From assembly GCA_964628455.1 (NCBI GenBank), contig CAZVPD010000014.1:1-39926 (forward strand): a stretch of 39,926 bases of DNA, given 5' to 3'. Below, one piece after another: positions 24,996-34,062 of the stretch (its first letter is position 1; each line of letters begins with the position of its first letter). The notes beneath the pieces were generated by a model. That model saw only the letters and a program-made list of their open reading frames with translations, did not search any database and was not told the origin of the DNA. Origin of the DNA: JAQVWU01 sp964628455. GTDB lineage: Bacteria; Bacillota; Clostridia; Oscillospirales; CAG-272. Both the position numbers and the translations under genes were made by a program.

Positions 24996-25048
24996 AATCC
25001 GTTTGCCTTGACTTTAACTACTATATCACACAAACGGATTCTTGTAAA
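24996..25048 (-). promoter_or_regulatory. Fucosidase promoter flanked by a 10-bp inverted repeat (operator candidate)
   Basis: On the minus strand TTTACA (25043-25048) and TATAGT (25020-25025) are 17 bases apart. AATCCGTTTG at 24996-25005 and its exact reverse complement CAAACGGATT at 25031-25040 bracket the -10 element: one arm lies in the spacer, the other about 15 bases downstream of it. This is a convincing operator layout for a dimeric or tetrameric regulator. Confidence 0.7.
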
Positions 25049-25076
25049 GGCTTGAAAAGCTGTTTATTCAATAAAA

Positions 25077-26285
25077 TCAGCCTGTATAAATAAATCTGCC
25101 GGCATGAGCCGAATAATAGACTCCGTTGGGGGTGATCTGTATTTCGCGTTTTCCTTCCTGCTTATCGGATGTATAAACCGTGACCGTGATCAGGATGAAG
25201 TTTTCGTCTCCTTCTTTTACGGCCGGGAAAAGACTTTCCGCAGTTCCGTCGCCTGTGACCGGTGACCAGTAAAGGGTGACGGGCCGGCTGTATTTGGCGC
25301 CGTTTACAAAAGGCTTCACTTCGTAGGTGTCCTCCCAGGTCATAACGGTACCGTAAGTTGCCGCGATGTCCAGATAGACTTCGGTGCCTTCGGGTATATT
25401 GATCGTAAAAGGCAGACCCGGCACCGAGCTCATGGAAAGCGTGTAAGTGTCAAGCGGCAGGTCGATGCCGAAGTGATACGGATTGCCTTCGGTGATTTCA
25501 GCCGTCGAACACATGGCGAGGCAGCGTGTGATGTCCGTTTCGAATTTTTCTTTGTCTGTCACAAGAAGAAAACGCAGCAGCCAGCCGCTTTCGTGTTCGC
25601 AGAAAAAATATGCGGTGACGCGGCTGTAATATTCCTCGAGCTGCGTGTCGGTCAGTTCTCCTGTCGGGGGGCCGTCCGGAAATTTTACGCAGTAGTAAAC
25701 GGTGCTGCTTTTCATGCGTTCCGTTATGATGTCCGGTTCGGACCCGTACATCATACCGAGCAGATCGGTGATGGTACTCAGGATATTTGATTTTTCTGTC
25801 AGCGAAATCTGTACCGGAGTGAGTTTGTAGAACAGATGGTCGACATTGACCGTTGTGCCGAATGTGTTGCCGAATGTCCATTCGGAAAGTGCCGCGATCT
25901 TGAGGCCTGTCCCCGAAACGGGGATACGTTCACCGCCGTTGAGGTCCTCCGTTTTGATGTAATAATCGGGATAAAAGACATCGTATTTCAGATCATATTT
26001 TTCGCACAACTCGTCGGGACTCAGCCCTTCGAATCTGTCGGTCGGGGATTTTTCCGTTTCCGCCGCTTCGCTTCCGGTGCCGGCAGCGCCGGATACCGCG
26101 CTGTCTTTAAACACGGGATTTAATAAACCGGGTATAAGGATAGCGGCGAAGACAACACAGACGGCGGTTGCGGTTACGGATAAAATTCCGAACCCCGGTT
26201 TTCTTTTAAAAGGTACCCGATAATTTTTACCGTATTCCGCGATTTTTTCGTATACACTGCCGATAAATTCTCTGTCAGTTTTCAT
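25077..26285 (-). CDS. Anti-sigma-like membrane protein paired with the ECF sigma factor
   Basis: The 402-residue protein has a short cytoplasmic N terminus (about 30 residues with TDREFIGSVYEKIAEYG), one membrane segment (about 34-56) and a large outside part of beta-rich sequence. I do not recognise the outer domain, and no zinc-binding HxxxCxxC anti-sigma motif is visible. The start overlaps the sigma-factor gene by 11 bases, the usual arrangement for an anti-sigma factor. The ATG at 26285 has GAAGG 8 bases upstream; another ATG at 26291 is possible. It probably holds the sigma factor at the membrane until an envelope signal is sensed. Confidence 0.65.
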   Translation of the reverse strand: MKTDREFIGSVYEKIAEYGKNYRVPFKRKPGFGILSVTATAVCVVFAAILIPGLLNPVFKDSAVSGAAGTGSEAAETEKSPTDRFEGLSPDELCEKYDLKYDVFYPDYYIKTEDLNGGERIPVSGTGLKIAALSEWTFGNTFGTTVNVDHLFYKLTPVQISLTEKSNILSTITDLLGMMYGSEPDIITERMKSSTVYYCVKFPDGPPTGELTDTQLEEYYSRVTAYFFCEHESGWLLRFLLVTDKEKFETDITRCLAMCSTAEITEGNPYHFGIDLPLDTYTLSMSSVPGLPFTINIPEGTEVYLDIAATYGTVMTWEDTYEVKPFVNGAKYSRPVTLYWSPVTGDGTAESLFPAVKEGDENFILITVTVYTSDKQEGKREIQITPNGVYYSAHAGRFIYTG

Positions 26286-26811
26286 AGACATAGCCTTCTT
26301 CCGTTAATCTTTTTCGAAGTTTTTTCTTTGCCCTGAACACCAGCGCTTTTATCTGCCCCGCGCTTTTTTTCATGACTGCGGCGGCTTCGGCGTAGCTCAT
26401 TTCTTCGAATACGGTGAGATGCAGCGCCTCCCGGTATTCGCTCTTTAAAGACGCCAGGGCTTTATGGACCAGAATCGCTTCTTCACTTCGGATAATCTGT
26501 GTTTCGAGCGACTCTATGTCTTCCGTATCTTCATCGAGCGGTACCATACGCGCTTTACGGCGGTATTTGTCCCTTGCTTTGTTGCGGGCTGCCGCATACA
26601 GATAGGTTTTAAAGGACGATGCTCCTTTAAATCCGCTGCGCCTGATGTACAGGTCGGCAAATGTGTCCTCCGCTGTTTCTTCGGCTTCCCGGACGCTGCC
26701 CGTAAACTGCAGGAGAAAGTAGATCAGCGCGTCTTTATAGAAGAGTATGATCTCTTCGAATGCGGCGCTGTCGCCCGTAAGAAGAAACCTATCGATATCG
26801 GGTGGATTCAT
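26275..26811 (-). CDS. ECF-type RNA polymerase sigma factor
   Basis: The 178-residue protein has sigma region 2 (about residues 20-90, with EAEETAEDTFADLYIRRSGF and FKTYLYAAARNKARDKYRR) and region 4 (about 115-170, with LHLTVFEEMSYAEAAAVM and KALVFRAKKKLRKRL), and lacks regions 1 and 3 as expected for the extracytoplasmic-function class. It would direct polymerase to a small regulon controlled by the membrane protein encoded downstream. The Shine-Dalgarno site before the ATG at 26811 is weak. It is divergent from the HAD phosphatase gene across a 146-bp gap. Confidence 0.92.
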   Translation of the reverse strand: MNPPDIDRFLLTGDSAAFEEIILFYKDALIYFLLQFTGSVREAEETAEDTFADLYIRRSGFKGASSFKTYLYAAARNKARDKYRRKARMVPLDEDTEDIESLETQIIRSEEAILVHKALASLKSEYREALHLTVFEEMSYAEAAAVMKKSAGQIKALVFRAKKKLRKRLTEEGYVYEN

Positions 26812-26957
26812 CTCGTAGACTGCCTTTCCGAATATTTGATGCCGAAACCGGGAAAACCGCGCATTTTGTCCGCGGAATAAAAACAGGTGCTTTCATTGAT
26901 TAGTCGCGCGGAAGATAAAAAAGTTACACACGAAAATTAAAAAAACGGAGCAAATTT

Positions 26958-27803
26958 ATGAATCCGAAAACTCTGTATATCTCGGACCTTGACGGTACGC
27001 TTCTCCTGCCTGACGCCACACTCGGTGCCGAAACAAAAGACAGGCTGAATCGTCTGATAAAACGCGGGATGTATTTTACGGCGGCAACCGCGCGTACGTC
27101 GGCGTCGGTGCAGCATATTCTTTCGGGACTCGATGTGAACGTCCCGTGCATACTGATGAACGGCGTCTGCCTTTACGACCTGAGAGAGCGGCGGTATCTT
27201 TCGGCCGAGAAGATCCGGGCGTCCGCGGCGCAAAGGCTGACCGATGTGATCCATCGACTCGGTATGTCGGGTTTTATGTTTGCGGTAAAGGACGGCGAAC
27301 TCTTCTGCCTTTATGAAAACACATCTTCGCCGAATGCCGCCGGTTTTATGGAAGAACGGGTCCGCAAATACGGCAAGCAGTTTATCCTGATCCCGGATTT
27401 TTGTCACTTCGGAACATCGGACTTCGTGTATTATTCGCTTTCCGACAGAGAGGAGAAGCTCCGCGGGTTCTGTGACCTTCTTGCCGGAGACGATTCTCTG
27501 CGGACTGAATTCTACCGCGATGTGTATCATCCGGACTTCTGGTATCTCGAAGTCTGCGCGGCAGGGGTATCAAAAAGTCACGCGTTAAAAAAACTGCGTG
27601 ACTGGTATTGTTTTGATAAAATCGTCTCTTTCGGCGACAACAGAAACGATCTGCCTATGTTTGATGCCAGCGACGAATGTTATGCCGTTGCCGGTGCGTG
27701 CGAGGAAGTCAAAAGCCGCGCGGACGGGATCATCGGATCAGCGGCCGGAAACGGCGTCGTCCGCTGGCTTGAACGCAATTTTATTCCCGGCGTCACACGT
27801 TGA
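26958..27803 (+). CDS. HAD-superfamily phosphatase of the Cof type
   Basis: The 281-residue protein has the HAD motifs: DLDGTLL with nucleophile D10 and acid D12, the TAATARTSASV stretch as motif II region, and SFGDNRNDLPMFD as the metal-binding motif IV. The cap between them is of the C2 (Cof/YbiV) type. Relatives dephosphorylate sugar phosphates, nucleotides or FMN. CGGAG lies 8 bases before the ATG at 26958. The last 11 bases overlap the end of the convergent ychF gene. Substrate cannot be told from sequence. Confidence 0.88.
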   Translation: MNPKTLYISDLDGTLLLPDATLGAETKDRLNRLIKRGMYFTAATARTSASVQHILSGLDVNVPCILMNGVCLYDLRERRYLSAEKIRASAAQRLTDVIHRLGMSGFMFAVKDGELFCLYENTSSPNAAGFMEERVRKYGKQFILIPDFCHFGTSDFVYYSLSDREEKLRGFCDLLAGDDSLRTEFYRDVYHPDFWYLEVCAAGVSKSHALKKLRDWYCFDKIVSFGDNRNDLPMFDASDECYAVAGACEEVKSRADGIIGSAAGNGVVRWLERNFIPGVTR

Positions 27804-28887
27804 ACCGGAACAGCGTCACATCCCCGTCTTTCATGACGTAATCCTTGCCTTCGCTGCGGACAAGTCCCTTTTCTTTTGCCGCGTTCATCGAACCGCAGGA
27901 AATCAGGTCGTGATATGCGATGATCTCTGCGCGGATAAACCCGCGCTCGAAATCGGTATGTATTTTACCGGCTGCCTGAGGCGCTTTGGTGCCGTTTGTG
28001 ATGGTCCATGCCCTCACTTCCTTCGGACCTGCCGTCAGGAAGCTGATCAGACCCAAAAGGCTGTAACTCGATTTGACCAGTTTGTCAAGGCCGCTTTCTG
28101 CGATGCCGAGACCGGTCAGGAATTCTTTCTTCTCATCGGGTTCCAGTTCTGCGATCTCCGATTCGATCGAGGCGCAGATCGGCATGATGGCGGCGCCTTC
28201 GCTTTCGGCATGTGTTTTCAGGCTCATATAGGCCGCGTTCTGCGACAGGTCTTTGCCGATATCGTTTTCACTGATGTTTGCGGCGTAAATGACCGGCTTG
28301 CGTGAAAGCAGCGGGACGGTATCGACGATTTCTTTCTCGGCCGGTGTCAGGGTAATTGCGCGCGCCGATATTCCGTCATTCAGCGAAGCGAGTACTTTTT
28401 CCAGAACCTCTATTTCATTCTCAAGCGATTTATCGCCTTTCAGCATTTTTTTCGCGCGGTCGCAGCGCCGTTCGACAAGTTCCATATCCGAGAATATCAG
28501 TTCCATATTGATGATTTCAAGATCACGCAGCGGGTCGATCTCCCCTTCGACATGAATGATGTCGTCGTTTCTGAAACAGCGCACGACATGGACCACCGCG
28601 TCCACTTCGCGGATATGCGACAGGAATTTGTTCCCGAGCCCCTCTCCCTGCGAAGCGCCCCGCACAAGGCCGGCGATATCGACAAACTCGATGACGGCGG
28701 GCGTGTATTTCTCCGGACTGTACATTTCAGCCAGGACGTCCAGCCTTTCGTCGGGAACCGCTACAACACCGACATTGGGCTCGATCGTGCAGAAAGGATA
28801 ATTCGCGGCTTCCGCGCCGGCATTGGTTATGGCGTTGAACAGCGTGCTTTTTCCTACATTCGGCAGGCCGACTATCCCGAGTTTCAT
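27793..28887 (-). CDS. ychF: Ribosome-associated GTPase/ATPase YchF
   Basis: The 364-residue protein is a standard Obg-family YchF: G1 loop GLPNVGKST at residues 7-15, the G3 DIAGLVRGAS segment, a helical coiled insertion around 130-200, and a C-terminal TGS domain with FLTAGPKEVRAWTI and the closing HTDFERGFIRAEII and DVTLFRF motifs. It is length-normal and conserved in nearly all bacteria, where it binds ribosomes and modulates translation and stress responses. AGAGGT lies 8 bases before the ATG at 28887. Its 3' end overlaps the HAD gene end by 11 bases. Confidence 0.96.
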   Translation of the reverse strand: MKLGIVGLPNVGKSTLFNAITNAGAEAANYPFCTIEPNVGVVAVPDERLDVLAEMYSPEKYTPAVIEFVDIAGLVRGASQGEGLGNKFLSHIREVDAVVHVVRCFRNDDIIHVEGEIDPLRDLEIINMELIFSDMELVERRCDRAKKMLKGDKSLENEIEVLEKVLASLNDGISARAITLTPAEKEIVDTVPLLSRKPVIYAANISENDIGKDLSQNAAYMSLKTHAESEGAAIMPICASIESEIAELEPDEKKEFLTGLGIAESGLDKLVKSSYSLLGLISFLTAGPKEVRAWTITNGTKAPQAAGKIHTDFERGFIRAEIIAYHDLISCGSMNAAKEKGLVRSEGKDYVMKDGDVTLFRFNV

Positions 28888-28915
28888 AGATAAATACCTC
28901 TTTGACGATGATCTG

Positions 28916-28942
28916 AACCGGCGGCGTGAGCCGTCGGTTTTT
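28916..28942 (+). terminator. GC-rich stem-loop upstream of ychF
   Basis: AACCGGCGGC and GCCGTCGGTT (28916-28925, 28930-28939) form a 10-bp stem (one G-T pair) over gtga and are followed by TTT on the plus strand. In the ychF direction it lies in the 5' leader. It could stop antisense transcription coming from the HAD gene or structure the ychF leader. Confidence 0.5.
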
Positions 28943-29176
28943 ACTGTCCGAAATGCTTCGAACCAGGCTTATTATAATATAGATCCGTAAAATGTGCAAT
29001 AGAAGCCGGTGGGTCCGTTATAAATTAATAAAAAATAAATAAAAAGTTCATATAAAATTCACCAATAGGATAGACAAATGGGATATAATGAACATGGACA
29101 TTAATTTAACAATGTCTATAAATCATTCGCTATCGACCTAACAAACAACATATGAACAATACGACGGAGGATTAAA

Positions 29177-29869
29177 ATGATGGGAACAAAGATTCTTGCT
29201 GTTGACGATGATGTCAATATATGCGATATGCTCAGGCTTTACCTCGAAAACGAGGGATATGAAGTCAAGACCGCAAACGACGGCGCCGAAGGCGTCAGCT
29301 ATTTTAAAATGTATGAACCGGACCTGGTGCTGCTTGACATCATGCTCCCCAAAAAAGACGGCTGGCAGGTCTGCCGCGAAATCCGTGAAATTTCTTCAAA
29401 GCCTATCATCATGATCACCGCAAAAGGCGAAGTTTTTGACAAAGTACTCGGTCTTGAACTCGGAGCCGACGACTTTATGGTCAAACCCTTCGAAATGAAG
29501 GAACTTTCCGCCCGCATCAAAGCTGTTCTCCGCCGTTATTCCGCGCATGACAATCAGAACGACGAAGAAGTCATTAAATTCGACAACATCGAGATCAGCC
29601 TTCAGAAATACGAACTCAAACTCAACGGCAAATCCGTGGACATTCCCCCCAAGGAACTTGAGCTTCTGTATTTCCTTGCTTCCAATTACAACCGCGTATT
29701 TACCCGCGACCAGCTTCTCGATAAAGTGTGGGGATTTGATTACCTCGGCGATTCACGGACCGTTGACGTTCACGTAAAACGGCTTCGCGAAAAACTCGAA
29801 GGTGTTTCGGATAAATGGATCTTGAAAACCGTTTGGGGCGTAGGCTATAAATTCGAAATACTTCAGTGA
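29177..29869 (+). CDS. OmpR/PhoB-family response regulator
   Basis: The 230-residue protein has a receiver domain with D10-D12 acidic pocket, phosphoacceptor D54 (LVLLDIMLP), T81 and K103 (FMVKPFE), followed by a winged-helix DNA-binding domain (about 130-230, with IPPKELELLYFLASN and DYLGDSRTVDVHVKRLREKL). When phosphorylated it should bind direct repeats and regulate transcription. GGAGGA lies 8 bases before the ATG at 29177; a second ATG follows directly. A TATAAT at 29084-29089 is a plausible -10, but the -35 is poor. The sensor kinase follows, separated by a terminator-like hairpin. Confidence 0.93.
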   Translation: MMGTKILAVDDDVNICDMLRLYLENEGYEVKTANDGAEGVSYFKMYEPDLVLLDIMLPKKDGWQVCREIREISSKPIIMITAKGEVFDKVLGLELGADDFMVKPFEMKELSARIKAVLRRYSAHDNQNDEEVIKFDNIEISLQKYELKLNGKSVDIPPKELELLYFLASNYNRVFTRDQLLDKVWGFDYLGDSRTVDVHVKRLREKLEGVSDKWILKTVWGVGYKFEILQ

Positions 29870-29930
29870 ATCCCTGCCGCATACAACGAAACCGCATATA
29901 AAGCACGGCTGTAAATCCGTTTGAAAAGGT

Positions 29931-29966
29931 CGGAGGCTGACCGAAAAAATCAGCCTCCGGCTTTTT
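29931..29966 (+). terminator. Strong terminator between response regulator and kinase genes
   Basis: CGGAGGCTGA (29931-29940) and TCAGCCTCCG (29950-29959) pair over 10 bp and are followed by gcTTTTTT. The hairpin would stop most transcripts before the kinase gene. Confidence 0.85.
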
Positions 29967-30063
29967 TATCACAGCAGCGGACAGCAATCCGAAATCCGAC
30001 CCGCGAACCGCAGCGCCGAATGGATCTCCGATGCGGGAACTGACTGGAAGTGGTGTTTTTTTG

Positions 30064-31542
30064 ATGTATAAGAGCGTATTCGCAAAATATATAACGGCTT
30101 TTATGCTTATTATTGTCATCAGTTTTACCATACTCGCGGCGATCATAAGTTCTCTGATCTCCGATTATTCGAATAAAACAACGCAGAATATACTGCAGCG
30201 GACCGCAACGAACGTTAAGAAATACATAGAAGCGGGATATGTGATCTCGGGCGCCGAAGAATTTATCGACTTTATTCAGACCGATAAAAACAGTATTATG
30301 CAGGATATCTCCACACTGGCGCTGTATAACACCGACTCCGTCATTTTTCTGACGGATAAAGAGGGCGGGATCCTGCTGTCCAACGAGATCACCACAGGGA
30401 TCGACCTTTCCGGACGCATATCCGATGCGACTTTTGATGAACTTGTAGAAAACGGGGTGCTGAAGCGCACCGACACGCTTTCGGGACTTTTCGAAACAAA
30501 ATACATCATCTATGCGCTGCCCGTGTATATATACGGCGAAGAGTTCGCCGGATCGGTATTTGTCTGCACCTCGGCTGAGAGCATCAGCGAACTGGTCGAG
30601 ATCACCATCAAGGCGCTGATCATGGCGTCGCTCTGGGTGCTCCTGGCCGCGCTGATCGCCGTATATTTCATCACCGAAAAAATCATAGGCCCTCTGAAGG
30701 ATATGGGCATCGCGGCCAAAAGTTTCGCCGCGGGACGGTTCGATGTCCGCGTGCCTGTCATCGGACACGATGAGGTTGCGGAACTGGCGACGGCTTTCAA
30801 CAATATGGCGGGTTCGCTGGCTTCTCTCGAGGAGATGCGCCGGACATTCCTTGCCAATGTCTCACATGACCTGCGCACGCCCATGACCACCATCGGCGGA
30901 TTTATCGACAGCATCATCGAGGGTGCGATCCCGCCCGAGAAACATTCGTATTACCTGTCTGTGATCGCATCGGAAGTCCGCAGACTTTCCCGCCTTGTTT
31001 CGACGCTGCTCGATATCGCGCGCATTCAGGCCGGAGACCGGAAATTCAACATGGTCCCGTTTGATATCTGCGAGATGGCGCGTCAGATCCTGATCTCCTT
31101 CGAACAGAAGATCGATGCGAAACACCTGAACGTCGAATTCGACTGCGATGAAGACAAGATGTATGTGATCGCCGACCGCGACGCCATCTATCAGATATTA
31201 TACAATATCTGCGACAACGGCGTCAAATTCTCCCGTGAGAACGGAAGGTATAAAATCAGTCTGACCAGCCGCGAAAAACGCGTGTATGTTTCCGTTTACA
31301 ACGAAGGGCAGGGCATATCCGCCGAAGATCTTCCGTACGTGTTCGACCGCTTCTATAAAAGCGACAAAAGCCGCGGGCTGGACAAAACCGGAACCGGTCT
31401 CGGGCTGTTCATTGCGAAAACGATCATTGACGCGCATGAAGAGGAAATATGGGTCAGGAGCGAATACGACCGGTTCTGCGAATTCACCTTTACGCTCAGA
31501 CAGACCACGGAACACGCGGCAAAAGCTTCATCCGCCAAATAA
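30064..31542 (+). CDS. Membrane-bound sensor histidine kinase
   Basis: The 492-residue protein has a first membrane segment (about 8-32), an outside sensor domain of about 150 residues (VKKYIEAGYV, DSVIFLTDKEGGILLSNE), a second membrane segment (183-203), a HAMP linker (about 205-258), the HisKA dimer domain with phosphorylated H268 (FLANVSHDLRTPMTT) and a HATPase domain with N, G1 and G2 boxes (DNGVKF, PYVFDRFYKSD, GTGLGLFIAK). It phosphorylates the response regulator encoded just upstream. The sensor domain resembles a Cache/PAS-type fold; the ligand is unknown. The ATG at 30064 has a GGAAGTGG site; a TTG precedes it. Confidence 0.93.
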   Translation: MYKSVFAKYITAFMLIIVISFTILAAIISSLISDYSNKTTQNILQRTATNVKKYIEAGYVISGAEEFIDFIQTDKNSIMQDISTLALYNTDSVIFLTDKEGGILLSNEITTGIDLSGRISDATFDELVENGVLKRTDTLSGLFETKYIIYALPVYIYGEEFAGSVFVCTSAESISELVEITIKALIMASLWVLLAALIAVYFITEKIIGPLKDMGIAAKSFAAGRFDVRVPVIGHDEVAELATAFNNMAGSLASLEEMRRTFLANVSHDLRTPMTTIGGFIDSIIEGAIPPEKHSYYLSVIASEVRRLSRLVSTLLDIARIQAGDRKFNMVPFDICEMARQILISFEQKIDAKHLNVEFDCDEDKMYVIADRDAIYQILYNICDNGVKFSRENGRYKISLTSREKRVYVSVYNEGQGISAEDLPYVFDRFYKSDKSRGLDKTGTGLGLFIAKTIIDAHEEEIWVRSEYDRFCEFTFTLRQTTEHAAKASSAK

Positions 31543-31553
31543 GCAATGATTCC

Positions 31554-31586
31554 AAAAAAGCTTGTCATTTTATGACAGGCTTTTTT
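31554..31586 (+). terminator. Intrinsic terminator after the histidine kinase
   Basis: AAAAAAGCTTGTCAT (31554-31568) pairs with ATGACAGGCTTTTTT (31572-31586) with a single G-T pair and a three-base loop; the stem ends in a T run. It separates the two-component genes from the pilus operon. Confidence 0.88.
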
Positions 31587-31620
31587 CGATTCTTTTGGTT
31601 GTTTTTGAAAAAAATAGCGG

Positions 31621-31649
31621 TTGATTTTTGAATGCATCTATGCTATAAT
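31621..31649 (+). promoter_or_regulatory. Promoter of the pilC-pilM-pilN-pilO-pilB operon
   Basis: TTGATT (31621-31626) and TATAAT (31644-31649) are spaced by 17 bases with an extended -10 (TGC before TATAAT). The leader to pilC would be about 70 bases. Confidence 0.7.
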
Positions 31650-31725
31650 GTGAAGAATCATACAATAAATTATAACGGTCTCCGGAAAAATATAAATATA
31701 TATTCAGAAGAAAGGCGCCGTTCCG

Positions 31726-32940
31726 ATGTCTTTATATAAATATGAAGTGATGGACAAGCAGGGAAAATTTATAAACAGCGAAATCGACGCGGCGGATTAT
31801 GATGCGGCCCTCAATAAAATCAAGGACATGGGCTATGTCGTTCTGGACCTGAAGGAAAAATCGCACGTAAAAAGCGGGTCGTTTTTTTCGAAATCCTCGC
31901 CGAAAAAAGTTTCTCTGGCCGACCTGTCGATTTTTTCAAGACAGCTTTCGGCCATGCTCTCCGCCGGTATTCCCGTGACGCGCGCTATCGCAACCCTGAG
32001 CAGGCAGACTCCCAACAAAACGCTCGCGGAAGCGCTCGTTTCGATGTCGCAGGATATCGAAGGCGGCATGACGTTGTCCGATTCTTTTGCAAAGCATCCG
32101 AAGATCTTCAACAATCTCTATCTGGCGATGATCAGGGCCGGAGAGATGGGCGGACTGCTCGAAAACACCCTGATGCGTCTTTCGAATCAGCTGCATAAAG
32201 ATAAAAAACTGCGGGATGATATAAAATCCGCCACGGCTTATCCGAAGATGGTCGGGATTTTCGCGATTTTTATCTTTATCGGCATGCTCGTTTTTCTGGT
32301 TCCGACTTTTGAAAGTTTTATACCGGATCCCGATGCGATCCCCGCGATCTCCGCGTTTATTTTCGGGGTATCGCGCAGCATCAGGTATTATTTCTATATA
32401 TGGATAGCGGTTATTTTGTTGCTTGCGTTTCTGATCTATGCTTTTTTCACAAGCAAAACCGGCCACGACCTCTGGGAAAAGAACAAGCTCAGGATGCCTC
32501 TTCTGGGCAAGATCATGCTGAAGGTGATCATCGCCCGATTTTCACGCACGCTTGCCACTCTTGTCGAGGGCGGCATCCCGATCATCAATGCCCTGCGGAC
32601 TGCCGGGCCTACCGCGGGAAGCGATCTGATCGCGGCTGCCGTAGACAATGCGATCGTCAAGATCGAAGAGGGGCAGGGGATCGCCGCACCGCTCGAGGAG
32701 TCGAAAATGTTCCCCCCGATGGTGACGCACATGATCTCGATAGGGGAGGAATCGGGTACGCTGCCGAAGCTGCTCGATAAAATCGCGGAATTTTACGAAG
32801 AAGACGTTGAAACGGCGTCAAAACAGCTTTCAGGCGTGCTCGAACCCATTATACTGGTCGGCGTCGCGGTCCTGGTCGGCGCTATGCTGATCTCCCTGTA
32901 TCTGCCTATATTTACGGCGGTCGTCCAGTCGGGCGGCTGA
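31726..32940 (+). CDS. pilC: Type IV pilus inner-membrane platform protein PilC (GspF family)
   Basis: The 404-residue protein has an N-terminal strand-rich segment (MSLYKYEVMDKQGKFI) and two GspF/T2SF repeats (about 65-190 and 270-395), each with SRQLSAMLSAGIPVTRAI- or SRTLATLVEGGIPIINAL-type helices. Membrane segments fall at about 170-190, 220-242 and 375-398. It forms the platform on which the PilB motor extrudes pilin subunits. The ATG at 31726 follows AAAGG. First gene of the assembly operon. Confidence 0.95.
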   Translation: MSLYKYEVMDKQGKFINSEIDAADYDAALNKIKDMGYVVLDLKEKSHVKSGSFFSKSSPKKVSLADLSIFSRQLSAMLSAGIPVTRAIATLSRQTPNKTLAEALVSMSQDIEGGMTLSDSFAKHPKIFNNLYLAMIRAGEMGGLLENTLMRLSNQLHKDKKLRDDIKSATAYPKMVGIFAIFIFIGMLVFLVPTFESFIPDPDAIPAISAFIFGVSRSIRYYFYIWIAVILLLAFLIYAFFTSKTGHDLWEKNKLRMPLLGKIMLKVIIARFSRTLATLVEGGIPIINALRTAGPTAGSDLIAAAVDNAIVKIEEGQGIAAPLEESKMFPPMVTHMISIGEESGTLPKLLDKIAEFYEEDVETASKQLSGVLEPIILVGVAVLVGAMLISLYLPIFTAVVQSGG

Positions 32941-32970
32941 CCTTTATTCATCATTTTTTGGGGGTTCTCT

Positions 32971-33933
32971 ATGAAGGAGAAACTGAAAAGAGTCATAGGT
33001 CTTGAAATTTTTACCAATGAACTTCGGGCGGCGGAAGTTTCGGGAAATCCGGCGAAACTCAATGTCGAAACCTGTCATTGTGTTTACCTGCCGGACGGAG
33101 CGATCGCGGACGGACTCATTATCAAACCCGAAGTTTTCATGCACTGTCTGAAAAATCTGCTGGCAGACGGAAATTTTAAAGCCAGGAATATGGTGGTCGA
33201 GATCATCAGCCGCAATCTGATCCTCCGGCTTGCGTCTTTTCCCAAAGTGGCGCCCGAAAAGCAGGACAACGTCATTATGCTGCAGGCGCAGGATTTTATT
33301 CCGATCCCCGTCGGCGAACTCGAGCTGAGTTATGTGATTACAGGCGAAACGGCAGCCGGAGAAGCGGTTTACGTCAATGCGCTGCTTGCCGCCATGAAGA
33401 AGAATATCATCACGACGCTGATGGATACCGTCCAGAACAGACGTCTCGGAAATTATGACGTAAACGACATCACCGTCGGAGTGACGACCCTTGCCGGTGA
33501 AGCGGTCGTCCAGACAAGCGCCGAAGTCTTTATGCTGATGTATTTCAACAACGCCTCCCTTGACATACTGGTCATAAAAAACAAGTCGGTTGTTATGGCC
33601 AGAAGCGCCCAGCTCGACGCCGAAGTCACTGCGGGGCTCAATAAAACGAACGGTGAACCCGTATCCGACGAACTGTATGAGGAACTTCTCGAAATCATAA
33701 AAAACGAATTTATGGCGTCGGCTAACTTTTACAGCATAAAAAACAAAGAGGAGATCACCAAAGTTTATTTTTATGCCTCGAGTTTTGATATTAAGAAAAG
33801 CCTGCACATATTATCGTCCGAACTGGATACAGACTTCGAGCCCCTCGGCATCGATTACAAACTCGACCCTGCGGGTATGATCCCGCCCGAAAAATATCTC
33901 GGCTGCGTCTGTATCGCCGCAGGCAAATTATAA
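32971..33933 (+). CDS. pilM: PilM-like actin-fold pilus assembly ATPase homologue
   Basis: The 320-residue protein shows the PilM pattern: IGLEIFTNELRAAEV at the start (the phosphate-1 loop region), FKARNMVVEIISRNLILRLASFP, then AQDFIPIPVGELELSY, and the VYVNALLAAMKKNII segment. PilM lies in the cytoplasm, binds ATP with an FtsA-like fold and contacts the N terminus of PilN. The phosphate-loop glycines are partly replaced, so nucleotide binding is uncertain. The next gene is a PilN, as expected. The GGGGGT site sits just before the ATG at 32971. Confidence 0.85.
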   Translation: MKEKLKRVIGLEIFTNELRAAEVSGNPAKLNVETCHCVYLPDGAIADGLIIKPEVFMHCLKNLLADGNFKARNMVVEIISRNLILRLASFPKVAPEKQDNVIMLQAQDFIPIPVGELELSYVITGETAAGEAVYVNALLAAMKKNIITTLMDTVQNRRLGNYDVNDITVGVTTLAGEAVVQTSAEVFMLMYFNNASLDILVIKNKSVVMARSAQLDAEVTAGLNKTNGEPVSDELYEELLEIIKNEFMASANFYSIKNKEEITKVYFYASSFDIKKSLHILSSELDTDFEPLGIDYKLDPAGMIPPEKYLGCVCIAAGKL

Positions 33934-33940
33934 CAGAACG

Positions 33941-33970
33941 AAAGACAGCTGTATCCGGGTGTCTTTTAAA
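33941..33970 (+). terminator. Weak hairpin between pilM and pilN
   Basis: AAAGACA (33941-33947) and TGTCTTT (33960-33966) form a 7-bp stem followed by TAAA. It may reduce transcription into pilN or protect an mRNA end. Confidence 0.35.
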
Positions 33971-34062
33971 GTCTGTCAATGCCGTTTTTTTCCTGCATTC
34001 CCGGTGTCTGCTGCTTTCCCATATCGGTCATTTCCGTATTATTCAGAGCATTCGGAGGAATT

